A stretch of 5,623 bases of DNA from an uncultured Oscillibacter sp. (GTDB lineage: Bacteria > Bacillota > Clostridia > Oscillospirales > Oscillospiraceae), in contig CAMMCS010000131.1 of NCBI GenBank assembly GCA_946494635.1, positions 1 to 5,623 on the forward strand, read 5' to 3'. The translations under genes and the position numbers were made by a program. The first letter of the stretch is position 1, and every line of letters begins with the position of its first letter. Below the pieces are notes generated by a model, which was not told where the DNA came from, searched no databases, and was given only the letters and a program-made list of their open reading frames with translations. Positions 1-5,108 of this stretch are shown here, piece after piece.

Positions 1-326
1 ACCAGCAGAACAAGCTGGCGTCCTACTTCGGCGTGTCCCTCTTCTATCTCCGGGGGGAGACCAACGACACCACCCAGATGTCCGACTGGATGGACGGGGC
101 GTTCCTGGACGAGCCCACCCCGGCGCCGGCCCCCAAGCGGGCGGAAAAGCCGGTCGCGGCGGCGTCCTCCGGCGGGGAGGGCGGCACCATGTTCGACGCC
201 TTCCTCGCCAGCAAGAAGTTCCAGGAGGCCCTGCGGGCGGCGGTGCTGGACACCCTCCGCACGCCGGAGGGCCAGGAGCTCCTGGCCAAGGCCATCCGCA
301 GGGAGCTGGCCAACCGGCAGAAGTAA
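1..326 (+). CDS. XRE-type helix-turn-helix transcriptional regulator, C-terminal part (5' end outside window)
   Basis: The reading frame is open from the left edge (first full codon at 3) to TAA at 324-326. The first visible residues, QQNKLASYFGVSLFYLRGET, match the last helices of a Cro/C1-type (XRE) DNA-binding domain, where a 'LA.YFGVS..YLLG.T' pattern is typical. The regulator should therefore bind an operator as a dimer in the cytoplasm. After the domain comes a flexible Pro/Ala/Lys-rich linker (TPAPAPKRAEK, then a Ser/Gly stretch). A C-terminal segment of about 45 residues follows (FDAFLASKKFQEALRAAVLDTLRTPEGQELLAKAIRRELANRQK), predicted helical and amphipathic, which could serve in oligomerisation or partner binding. 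The recognition helix and start codon are off the window, so the target cannot be inferred. Family assignment is fairly secure; the role is unknown. Confidence 0.8.
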   Translation, partial: QQNKLASYFGVSLFYLRGETNDTTQMSDWMDGAFLDEPTPAPAPKRAEKPVAAASSGGEGGTMFDAFLASKKFQEALRAAVLDTLRTPEGQELLAKAIRRELANRQK

Positions 327-330
327 ACAA

Positions 331-370
331 AAGAAGGGGCGCGGGAAACTTCCCGCGCCCCTTCTTTTTT
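331..370. terminator. Strong intrinsic terminator, probably bidirectional
   Basis: A perfect stem pairs 333-347 with 350-364 around a tiny loop, and the A/T flanks extend it. It is followed on the plus strand by a run of six T (365-370), four bases after the stop of the HTH regulator. Read on the minus strand, the same stem is followed by CTTCTTTTGTTT, also U-rich. It could therefore also stop transcripts arriving from the convergent aminotransferase gene. Plus-strand function is near certain; minus-strand function is inferred. Confidence 0.93.
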
Positions 371-527
371 CAGAGGCCTCGCAGAGTTTCGCGTCCGCAG
401 ACGCGAAAAAACTGAAATCCGTTTTCCGCCGCGACACGCGCGTGGCGGAAAACACAACTCGGCGGGCAAGTGTGAGTTTTGGCCATTCCTCGCGGCCAAA
501 ACTTGCGCGCAGCACGCCGCAATTCCC
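371..527. repeat. Non-coding hairpin cluster (stem-loops A, B and C) between convergent genes
   Basis: No credible gene lies here. Three separate inverted repeats follow each other. Stem A pairs 387-395 (TTTCGCGTC) with 400-408, loop CGCA. Stem B pairs 421-430 (GTTTTCCGCC) with 444-453, loop 13 nt. Stem C pairs 475-484 (AGTTTTGGCC) with 494-503, loop 9 nt. Stem C can be lengthened by an outer pairing of 460-464 (CGGCG) with 515-519 (CGCCG). All three arms combine a T/A run with a GC-rich block but differ in sequence, so they are not copies of one unit. None has a proper T-run after it, which argues against ordinary terminators. They may be a mosaic of REP-like intergenic elements or structured 3' UTR; the role is not known. 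Confidence 0.7.
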
Positions 528-555
528 TCGCAAAAGCGGCCTGCCGCTTTTGCGA
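528..555 (-). repeat. Perfect 13-bp hairpin abutting the aminotransferase stop codon (stem-loop D)
   Basis: Positions 528-540 pair with 543-555 without mismatch around a 2-nt loop (arm TCGCAAAAGCGGC). The repeat begins at the base immediately after the minus-strand stop codon at 556-558. On the minus strand it is followed by GGGAATT rather than a U-run, so it does not fit a standard intrinsic terminator. It could protect the mRNA 3' end, with true termination at the bidirectional stem at 331-370. That reading is inferred from position only. The GCCGC at 516-520 could pair alternatively with GCGGC at 536-540, giving a competing fold. Confidence 0.72.
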
Positions 556-1692
556 TTAGAGGCTCTTGACGAACTTCTCCATCCGGTCCAGGCCCTCTTT
601 CAGATCCGCGTCGGAGTAGCAGTAGCTCAGGCGGGCGAAGCCCTCGGTGCCGAAGTGGATGCCCGGGATGATACCCACCAGGCTCTCCTTCAGCATCCGG
701 GTGCAGAAGGTGTTGGAGTCCATGCCGAACTTCCGGATGTCCACAAACATGTAGAAGGCGCCCTCCGGCTTCTCCACGTCCAGGCCCATGCCGATGAGAC
801 GCTGGTAGACATAATCCCGGCGCTTCCGGAAGATCTCGACGGTGGCGCTGGTGTCCGTCTCCAGTGCCTTGACGCAGGCCTGCTGGACAAAGGAGGGGAC
901 AGATGTGACGCAGTACTGATGGAACACCTGGATCCGGTCCATCAGGCTGGCGTCCGCCATGCAGTAGCCCAGCCGCCAGCCGGTCATGGCATAGGGCTTG
1001 GAGAAGCTCTGGATCACCACGATCCGGTCCCGCATGTCCTGGTACTCGGAAAAGCTGTGGTACCCGTCCGTATAGGTCAGGGTGCGGTACACGTCATCAC
1101 ACAGGACGAAAATGGGCTTGTCCTTCAAGATGTCGTGGACGGCGTCCAGCGTCTCCTTGGAGTACATGCAGCCGGTGGGGTTGTTGGGGGAGGTCAGGAT
1201 GATGGCCTTGGTCCTGTCGGTGATGGCGGCCCTCAGCTCCTCCGGCACGATCTGGAAGTGGTTGTGCTCCGTGGGCAGGGGGACGGGCACGCCGCCCTGG
1301 AGCTTGACCAGCGCCTCGTACAGGCCGAAGGCGGGGGTGGGGATGATGACCTCGTCTCCCGGGTTCAGGATGGTGGAGAAGGCGGCGAACAGCGCCTCCG
1401 TTGCACCCACCGTCAGGATGATCTCGCTGGGGGCGTAGTGGAGGCCATGGGCCTCGGCCTCGAACCTGGAGATGGCCTCCAGGGCGTAGGGATAGCCGTT
1501 GCCGGGGGGATAGTGGGTGTCGTTGGCGTCCAGGGCGGCCTTGGCGGCCTCCTTGATGGGATCGGGGGTATTCAGATCCGGCTCGCCGATGGTGAAGGCG
1601 CAGGCGCCGGGGGTGTCCCGCACCATATAGGTGAACTGCCGGATGCCGGACAGCTCCACGCCCAGTACATGGCGGTTCAAGGTCAGATCCAT
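556..1692 (-). CDS. PLP-dependent aminotransferase, class I/II (fold type I, aspartate aminotransferase superfamily)
   Basis: The 378-residue cytoplasmic enzyme should move an amino group between an amino acid and a 2-oxo acid using pyridoxal phosphate. The length is normal for the family (about 380-400). Family landmarks appear in order: GEPD (36-39) near the substrate site, YPPGNGYP (61-68), GATEA (96-100) of the phosphate cup, SPNNPTG (168-174) with the pyridine-ring Asn, DDVYR (199-203) with the Asp and Tyr that contact PLP, SFSKPYAMTGWR (229-240) with Schiff-base Lys232 and phosphate-binding Arg240, and Arg354 in FARLSY, the expected substrate carboxylate ligand. I chose ATG 1692 because AAAGGAG lies 10 nt upstream; a possible 26-residue upstream extension in the same frame would run through the promoter. 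The gene appears monocistronic, between two terminators. Substrate (aspartate, aromatic, alanine or branched-chain) cannot be decided from motifs, so no symbol is given. Confidence 0.95.
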   Translation of the reverse strand: MDLTLNRHVLGVELSGIRQFTYMVRDTPGACAFTIGEPDLNTPDPIKEAAKAALDANDTHYPPGNGYPYALEAISRFEAEAHGLHYAPSEIILTVGATEALFAAFSTILNPGDEVIIPTPAFGLYEALVKLQGGVPVPLPTEHNHFQIVPEELRAAITDRTKAIILTSPNNPTGCMYSKETLDAVHDILKDKPIFVLCDDVYRTLTYTDGYHSFSEYQDMRDRIVVIQSFSKPYAMTGWRLGYCMADASLMDRIQVFHQYCVTSVPSFVQQACVKALETDTSATVEIFRKRRDYVYQRLIGMGLDVEKPEGAFYMFVDIRKFGMDSNTFCTRMLKESLVGIIPGIHFGTEGFARLSYCYSDADLKEGLDRMEKFVKSL

Positions 1693-1702
1693 GGGTCTCA
1701 CG

Positions 1703-1709
1703 CTCCTTT
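1703..1709 (-). promoter_or_regulatory. Ribosome binding site fixing the aminotransferase start
   Basis: On the minus strand AAAGGAG ends 10 nt before ATG 1692. It supports this ATG over the longer in-frame extension, whose codons would overlap the -10 and -35 boxes. Confidence 0.85.
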
Positions 1710-1726
1710 GTTGATTTATGGAAATC

Positions 1727-1755
1727 AGTATAGCCGGATGCGGTTGGGATGTCAA
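1727..1755 (-). promoter_or_regulatory. Near-consensus SigA-type promoter of the aminotransferase gene
   Basis: On the minus strand, TTGACA (1755-1750) is a perfect -35 box. It is separated by exactly 17 bp from TATACT (1732-1727), one mismatch from the -10 consensus. Transcription should begin around 1720, giving a leader of only about 28 nt with the ribosome site inside it. There is no room for a riboswitch or leader peptide and no obvious operator, so expression is likely strong and largely constitutive unless a protein binds over the promoter. Confidence 0.88.
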
Positions 1756-1785
1756 CGGCAGTTTCCACAAAAAGGGAGGCGGCGG

Positions 1786-1821
1786 AAAAAGAGGCCCCGC
1801 CGCGAGGCGCGGCGGGGCCTT
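1786..1821 (-). terminator. Intrinsic terminator after the 632-residue membrane protein gene
   Basis: A 13-bp GC-rich perfect stem (1792-1804 with 1808-1820, loop of 3 nt) starts about 15 bp beyond the minus-strand stop codon. On that strand it is followed by CTTTTT (1791-1786). It isolates the membrane protein transcript from the aminotransferase promoter about 30 bp further on. Confidence 0.93.
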
Positions 1822-1835
1822 GAAATTGGATCGAT

Positions 1836-3734
1836 TCAGGCGGCTGCCTCGGCAGCGGCGCCATTTTCGGCGGCTTCAGCGGACGGCTCCGCTTCAGGCT
1901 GCGTTTCCGCGGCGCGGTCCGGGAAAGGGCCGACCTCACTGCCGGCGGAGATCCCGTCGGCCTGATAGATCAGGAAGGTATCCGCTCCCTCCACCGGGGA
2001 CAGGCGCAGGGGTTCCTGACTGCGGTCATAGTACAGCATGACCCAGTCTCCCACATCCAGCAGGGCTGCCAGGGGATTATCGGCGGTGCTGATCTGGAAG
2101 AAGGTTTTCGTGCCGGTGGCGTCATCCTGCCCGGCACCCAGGAAGTACTGGGTATTTCCGCCGATCACCGCGGTACGGATCTCGGTGATGTCAAATTCCA
2201 CAGACCCCCGGTCACCGATGGATTCGTCCACAGACGACTCGCTGTCGGAGATGAGGCCGTTGTCCGCCAGGGTCCGGCGGTAGTTGGCCTCGCACTCCGC
2301 CACGGTGCCGCCGGTCTCCACGATGTTGTACTGCTGCACGTTCACCATGGCGTACATCTTCACCAGGCCGTCGTTGCCCTTCAGGGCCATGAAGTAGGTG
2401 GGCTGGTCGGCGATGTTCAGCAGCAGGGGGAAGGTGGCGATATAGTTCATCTGCTGGACCTGGCTCTGGGCGGAGGCCTGGGCGGACGCCTCCGTGGCGC
2501 CGGAGACGGAGTAGAAGTGGGTCTCCTTGGTCCGCTGGTTGGAGAGGATGAAGCCGATGTTGGACTGGTCCGAGGTGACGGAGGTGACGCCGGTGTACAT
2601 ATACACGTCATCGCCGATGGCGATGTAGTTGTACCCGTCGGTGGTCAGCGTCACGTCCCGCTGGCCGAACATGGAGTTGATGAAGCCGTTGTGGTACATG
2701 CCGTAGTAGTCGTACTGCTCCATGATGAGGTCCGCGTCGTACACATGGTCCACCCAGCTGGGGACCTCCTCGTAATACTGGCTCTCGCCGGTGACGGCGT
2801 CTACCAGCACCGCGCCCTGGATGTCCGTGCCGCCGAAGAGGCCGATGGTCTTCACCATCCGGGGGCAGACCCAGTAGGGGTGCCCCTCCTCGTCGATCTC
2901 GAACACCGGGTCGGCGAACATGAAGGTGGGATAGTGGAACCGCAGATGCCGGGGCAGATAGCGGCCGAAGTGCTCGGCGGTGGTGTACTTCATGCCCTCG
3001 TCCAGGCGGACCACCTCCGCCTCCTGGGTCACCATGTCGATGATGAGGTAGGCGGGCAGGCCGTCGGACCGGTTGGTGAACCACTTGATCAGATCCCCGT
3101 AGGCCAGGGAGGTCACCCGCACGGGCCGGCCCTGGTAGTTGATCTGAGTGTAGGAGGGCAGGATCTCAAACTGGGAGACCATGTCGCTGAGCTCGCCCAG
3201 CACCCGGCTGCCGAGCCTTGCGGCGGAGTCCTCATCCAGCATGGGGATCTGGTCGTAGCTGATCTCCTCCACCTCCGCGGCGAAGTCTCCGGTCCGGACA
3301 TCCAGCAGCTTGCTGTAGCTTCCGGCCCGAATCACCACCCAGGAGGTGAGGCCGCCGATGACGATGGCGGCGATCAGAGCCGCCAGGACCAGGAAGGGGA
3401 TGGTGCACTGCTTTTTCACAAAGCCGAAGTACCCGCCCTCCCCCTGAAAGCCGGAGGTGAGCACGGCGCACACGCAGTACACCGCGCACAGCAGGAACAC
3501 GAAGACATAGAACTCCTCCGCATGGAAGTTCAGGGCAGGCAGCTCGAAGTAAAAGTACCCCAGGCCGAACAGCAGCGTCACGCCCAGATTGATGAGCGTC
3601 CGGGTGAAGGCGTTGCCGATGGCCTTGCGGGGCTTCCGCTCCCGCCTGGGCCGCTGGGGCTGGGAGGCGTCCCCACCGCTGAAACCGCCGAAAGCGCTGG
3701 GGTCGAAGCCTCCAAAGTTAAATGAAAATGGCAT
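1836..3734 (-). CDS. Membrane protein of unknown function: three N-terminal TM segments and a large extracytoplasmic domain
   Basis: I do not recognise a named family for this 632-residue protein. Residues 1-21 are rich in Phe and Gly (FNFGGF, AFGGFSGG). A basic stretch follows (RPRRERKPRK, 28-37). Three hydrophobic segments lie at about 47-66, 74-95 and 112-135; the second contains three Cys (83, 87, 89). By the positive-inside rule the N-terminus is cytoplasmic and residues from about 136 onward lie outside the membrane. The exposed part includes AYLIIDMVTQEAEVVRL (228-244) and IQGAVLVDAVTGESQYY (305-321), which loosely resemble PepSY-type strands. A Gln/Ser/Ala-rich stretch lies near 412-428. 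The last 30 or so residues form an Ala/Glu/Pro-rich tail, probably disordered. ATG 3734 is preceded by AAGGAGG with a rather long 12-nt gap. The gene is divergent from the sigma factor operon and shares its control region, so a link to envelope sensing is possible but unproven. Confidence 0.9.
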   Translation of the reverse strand: MPFSFNFGGFDPSAFGGFSGGDASQPQRPRRERKPRKAIGNAFTRTLINLGVTLLFGLGYFYFELPALNFHAEEFYVFVFLLCAVYCVCAVLTSGFQGEGGYFGFVKKQCTIPFLVLAALIAAIVIGGLTSWVVIRAGSYSKLLDVRTGDFAAEVEEISYDQIPMLDEDSAARLGSRVLGELSDMVSQFEILPSYTQINYQGRPVRVTSLAYGDLIKWFTNRSDGLPAYLIIDMVTQEAEVVRLDEGMKYTTAEHFGRYLPRHLRFHYPTFMFADPVFEIDEEGHPYWVCPRMVKTIGLFGGTDIQGAVLVDAVTGESQYYEEVPSWVDHVYDADLIMEQYDYYGMYHNGFINSMFGQRDVTLTTDGYNYIAIGDDVYMYTGVTSVTSDQSNIGFILSNQRTKETHFYSVSGATEASAQASAQSQVQQMNYIATFPLLLNIADQPTYFMALKGNDGLVKMYAMVNVQQYNIVETGGTVAECEANYRRTLADNGLISDSESSVDESIGDRGSVEFDITEIRTAVIGGNTQYFLGAGQDDATGTKTFFQISTADNPLAALLDVGDWVMLYYDRSQEPLRLSPVEGADTFLIYQADGISAGSEVGPFPDRAAETQPEAEPSAEAAENGAAAEAAA

Positions 3735-3778
3735 GAAAACCCAATTCCTCCTTTTTCAGATGGGCCGAATTGAAACCC

Positions 3779-3807
3779 ATGATACAGGAAAAGTGTGAAC
3801 AAATCAA
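3779..3807 (-). promoter_or_regulatory. Probable SigA promoter of the 632-residue membrane protein gene
   Basis: On the minus strand, TTGATT (3807-3802, four of six consensus bases) and TATCAT (3784-3779, five of six) are separated by 17 bp. Transcription should start near 3772, leaving a leader of roughly 38 nt that carries the AAGGAGG ribosome site (3753-3747). Confidence 0.7.
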
Positions 3808-3827
3808 GGGTTCCCGTCAGAACACCA

Positions 3828-3856
3828 TTCCGATTCCGAAAAGATTATGGTAAAAT
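3828..3856 (+). promoter_or_regulatory. Candidate extended -10 promoter of the sigma/anti-sigma operon
   Basis: TGGTAAAAT (3848-3856) fits an extended -10 element (TGn then TAAAAT, five of six). The -35 position 17 bp upstream reads TTCCGA and is poor, as is common for extended -10 promoters. A tandem hexamer, ATTCCG twice (3827-3838), covers the -35 area and might be a protein site. The predicted start point near 3863 lies downstream of the in-frame ATG at 3847, so that ATG would not be on the mRNA. No convincing ECF-type -35 (GGAAC) with a matching -10 was found on the plus strand. Confidence 0.5.
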
Positions 3857-3905
3857 CAAAACAACATGTAAGCTCGGTGCGGAAACTGCGTGTAGAGAAG
3901 TGGAG

Positions 3906-3911
3906 AGGAGG
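3906..3911 (+). promoter_or_regulatory. Ribosome binding site selecting a TTG start for the sigma factor
   Basis: A perfect AGGAGG ends 7 nt before TTG 3919, ideal spacing. The alternative in-frame ATG at 3847 has no comparable site and overlaps the predicted -10 box. Confidence 0.82.
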
Positions 3912-3918
3912 GGCGGCG

Positions 3919-4479
3919 TTGGAGGATGCCCGGATCGTGGAGCTGTACTGGGAGCGGGACGAGGCGGCCATTGCGGAGAGCAGCGCCAAGTACGGCGGCT
4001 ACTGCTATCAGATCGCCTTCCGTATCCTGGCCCTGCGGGAGGATGCGGAGGAGTGCGTGGGAGACACCTGGCTGCGGGCCTGGGAGGCCATGCCGCCCAG
4101 CCGCCCCGGCAGGCTGGATACGTTCCTGGGGAAAATCACCCGGAACCTGTCCCTGGACCGCTGGCGGGCCCTGCGGGCCCAGAAGCGGTGGCAGGGACAG
4201 GCGGAGCTGGCGCTGACGGAGCTGGGGGACTGCCTGCCCGCCTCCGGCGGCGTGGAGCAGGAGGTGGAGGCCGCCGCCCTAGCGGAGAGCCTGAATCGCT
4301 TTTTGGAGGCCCTGCCCCAGGAGAAGCGGGTGCTGTTTGTCCGGCGGTACTGGTATCTCTGCTCCGTGGAAGAGCTGGCCGCCTGGAGCGGCAGGCGGCG
4401 GGGCACGGTCTCCGCAGCGCTGTTCCGTCTGCGGCAGGACCTGCGGGAACACTTGGAGAGGGAGGGATTCACCCTATGA
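3919..4479 (+). CDS. ECF-type sigma-70 family RNA polymerase sigma factor
   Basis: The 186-residue protein should direct RNA polymerase to a small set of promoters in response to a signal relayed by a membrane partner. Region 2 spans about residues 22-90: YGGYCYQIAFRILALREDAEECVGDTWLRAW, then FLGKITRNLSLDRWRALRAQ, the core-binding and -10-reading part. A variable linker (about 91-125) follows, then region 4 (about 126-180, ALPQEKRVLFVRRYWYLCSVEELA, then GRRRGTVSAALFRLRQDLREHL), the helix-turn-helix reading the -35. There is no region 1.1 or 3, as expected for the ECF group. The TTG start gives MEDARIVELYWERDE, the usual opening of this sigma type in gut Firmicutes; the upstream ATG would add 24 residues (MVKSKQH..) that do not look like the family. 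The stop overlaps the next gene's ATG (ATGA), implying translational coupling. Target promoters and signal are unknown. Confidence 0.92.
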   Translation: MEDARIVELYWERDEAAIAESSAKYGGYCYQIAFRILALREDAEECVGDTWLRAWEAMPPSRPGRLDTFLGKITRNLSLDRWRALRAQKRWQGQAELALTELGDCLPASGGVEQEVEAAALAESLNRFLEALPQEKRVLFVRRYWYLCSVEELAAWSGRRRGTVSAALFRLRQDLREHLEREGFTL

Positions 4480-5030
4480 CGAGGGAACAGCTGCTGGATG
4501 CTGTGGGAGACATCCGGGATGCGTTCATCCGGGAGGCTGCGCCGCCGGCCGCCTCGTACCGGAAGCGGCGGGAATTCCCCTGGACCGGCGCGGTGGCGGC
4601 CTGCCTGGCGCTGATGATCGTGGGCTCCACATTCTTCCTGTCACAGATGGACATGGGGGACGGGGCCACCGGAAGCGACGGTGCCTCTGCCGCCACGGAG
4701 GACACGGCGGAGGTCGGCGAGTCCGGCGGAGCGGCGAACGGTGCAGCGGACGGCACAGATGATTCCGAGCCGGGGACAGGGGCGCTCACTGTCACAGTGG
4801 ATGGCACGGTGTATGTGCAGGCAGGCGGCGTGAGCCGCCATCCGGAGACCTGCCCGGAGGGTTTCTCCTACGCTGGAGAGGCGGAGCTGCCGGACACCGG
4901 GGAGCTTTGCCCCTACTATGCCGATCCGGACCGGCCGGGGCAGATCTATGTCTATCAGAGCTGCTGGGATGAGGAGACCGGAACCACCTATATGGCCTAT
5001 GTCCGCTACGAGGCGGAGACAACAAACTGA
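4476..5030 (+). CDS. Single-pass membrane protein, probable anti-sigma/sensor partner of the ECF sigma factor
   Basis: This 184-residue protein starts at ATG 4476, overlapping the sigma stop by 4 bp, with GGAGGG 9 nt upstream. A short cytoplasmic N-terminus (MTREQLLDAVGDIRDAFIREA, helical) is followed by a basic anchor (RKRRE, 29-33) and one membrane segment (about 37-57). A Gly/Ala/Asp/Glu/Ser low-complexity acidic stalk comes next (about 60-103). The C-terminal domain (104-184) is beta-rich and has Cys126, Cys145 and Cys163. Topology predicts the C-terminal domain outside the cell. ECF sigma genes are commonly followed by such membrane anti-sigma factors, so gene order and topology support that role. 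The zinc-binding HxxxCxxC anti-sigma motif is absent, so any sigma binding would rest on the short N-terminal helices. My recollection is that gut Firmicute sigma operons often carry proteins with this 'CPYY.DPD.P...YVYQ' domain, but this is unverified. Confidence 0.75.
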   Translation: MTREQLLDAVGDIRDAFIREAAPPAASYRKRREFPWTGAVAACLALMIVGSTFFLSQMDMGDGATGSDGASAATEDTAEVGESGGAANGAADGTDDSEPGTGALTVTVDGTVYVQAGGVSRHPETCPEGFSYAGEAELPDTGELCPYYADPDRPGQIYVYQSCWDEETGTTYMAYVRYEAETTN

Positions 5031-5053
5031 CCGCGGGCGGAAGGAGAAAGCGG

Positions 5054-5088
5054 GGCCGCCGGAGGGGATTCACCTCCGGCGGCCTTTT
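5054..5088 (+). terminator. Intrinsic terminator of the sigma/anti-sigma operon
   Basis: A 12-bp perfect GC-rich stem (5054-5065 with 5073-5084, loop 7 nt) begins 23 bp after the anti-sigma stop and is followed by TTTTGCTT. The convergent amidohydrolase gene ends about 25 bp away. On its strand the stem is followed only by CCGCTTTCTCC, so two-way use is possible but weaker. Confidence 0.88.
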
Positions 5089-5108
5089 GCTTATGATCTT
5101 GCGTGTCC

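Noticed and set aside
44..499. A 151-codon minus-strand frame covering the regulator end and hairpin cluster.
   Set aside because: It crosses a strong terminator and several hairpins, has no ribosome site and shows no family motif.
371..555. The hairpin cluster as a CRISPR array or tandem repeat.
   Set aside because: The units differ in sequence and spacing, and there is no repeated direct unit with spacers.
372..563. AGAGGC at 372-377 and 558-563 as a target-site duplication flanking an inserted hairpin element.
   Set aside because: Six bases is short, the right copy lies inside the last codons of the aminotransferase, and no terminal inverted repeats bound the segment. Chance is the simpler explanation.
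442..1965. A 507-codon open frame on the plus strand opposite the aminotransferase gene.
   Set aside because: Its translation is low-complexity (Gly, Val, His, Asp, Gln rich) with no domain pattern, and it runs through the opposite-strand gene, its promoter and a terminator. It is a shadow of GC-rich codon structure.
2517..3725. A 402-codon open frame on the plus strand opposite the membrane protein gene.
   Set aside because: It has the same Gly/Val/His/Asp-rich shadow composition, no ribosome site and no recognisable motif. The minus strand has clear TM segments, a promoter and a terminator.
3809..3814. GGAACC on the minus strand as an ECF-type -35 box for autoregulated or sigma-dependent transcription of the membrane protein.
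   Set aside because: No CGT-type -10 lies 16-17 bp downstream, and a better SigA-like promoter overlaps the same stretch.
3795..4475. In-frame upstream extension of the anti-sigma frame, overlapping the whole sigma gene.
   Set aside because: The extension translates to Gly/Arg/Pro-rich noise in the +2 frame of the sigma gene. The ATG at 4476 has its own ribosome site and couples to the sigma stop.
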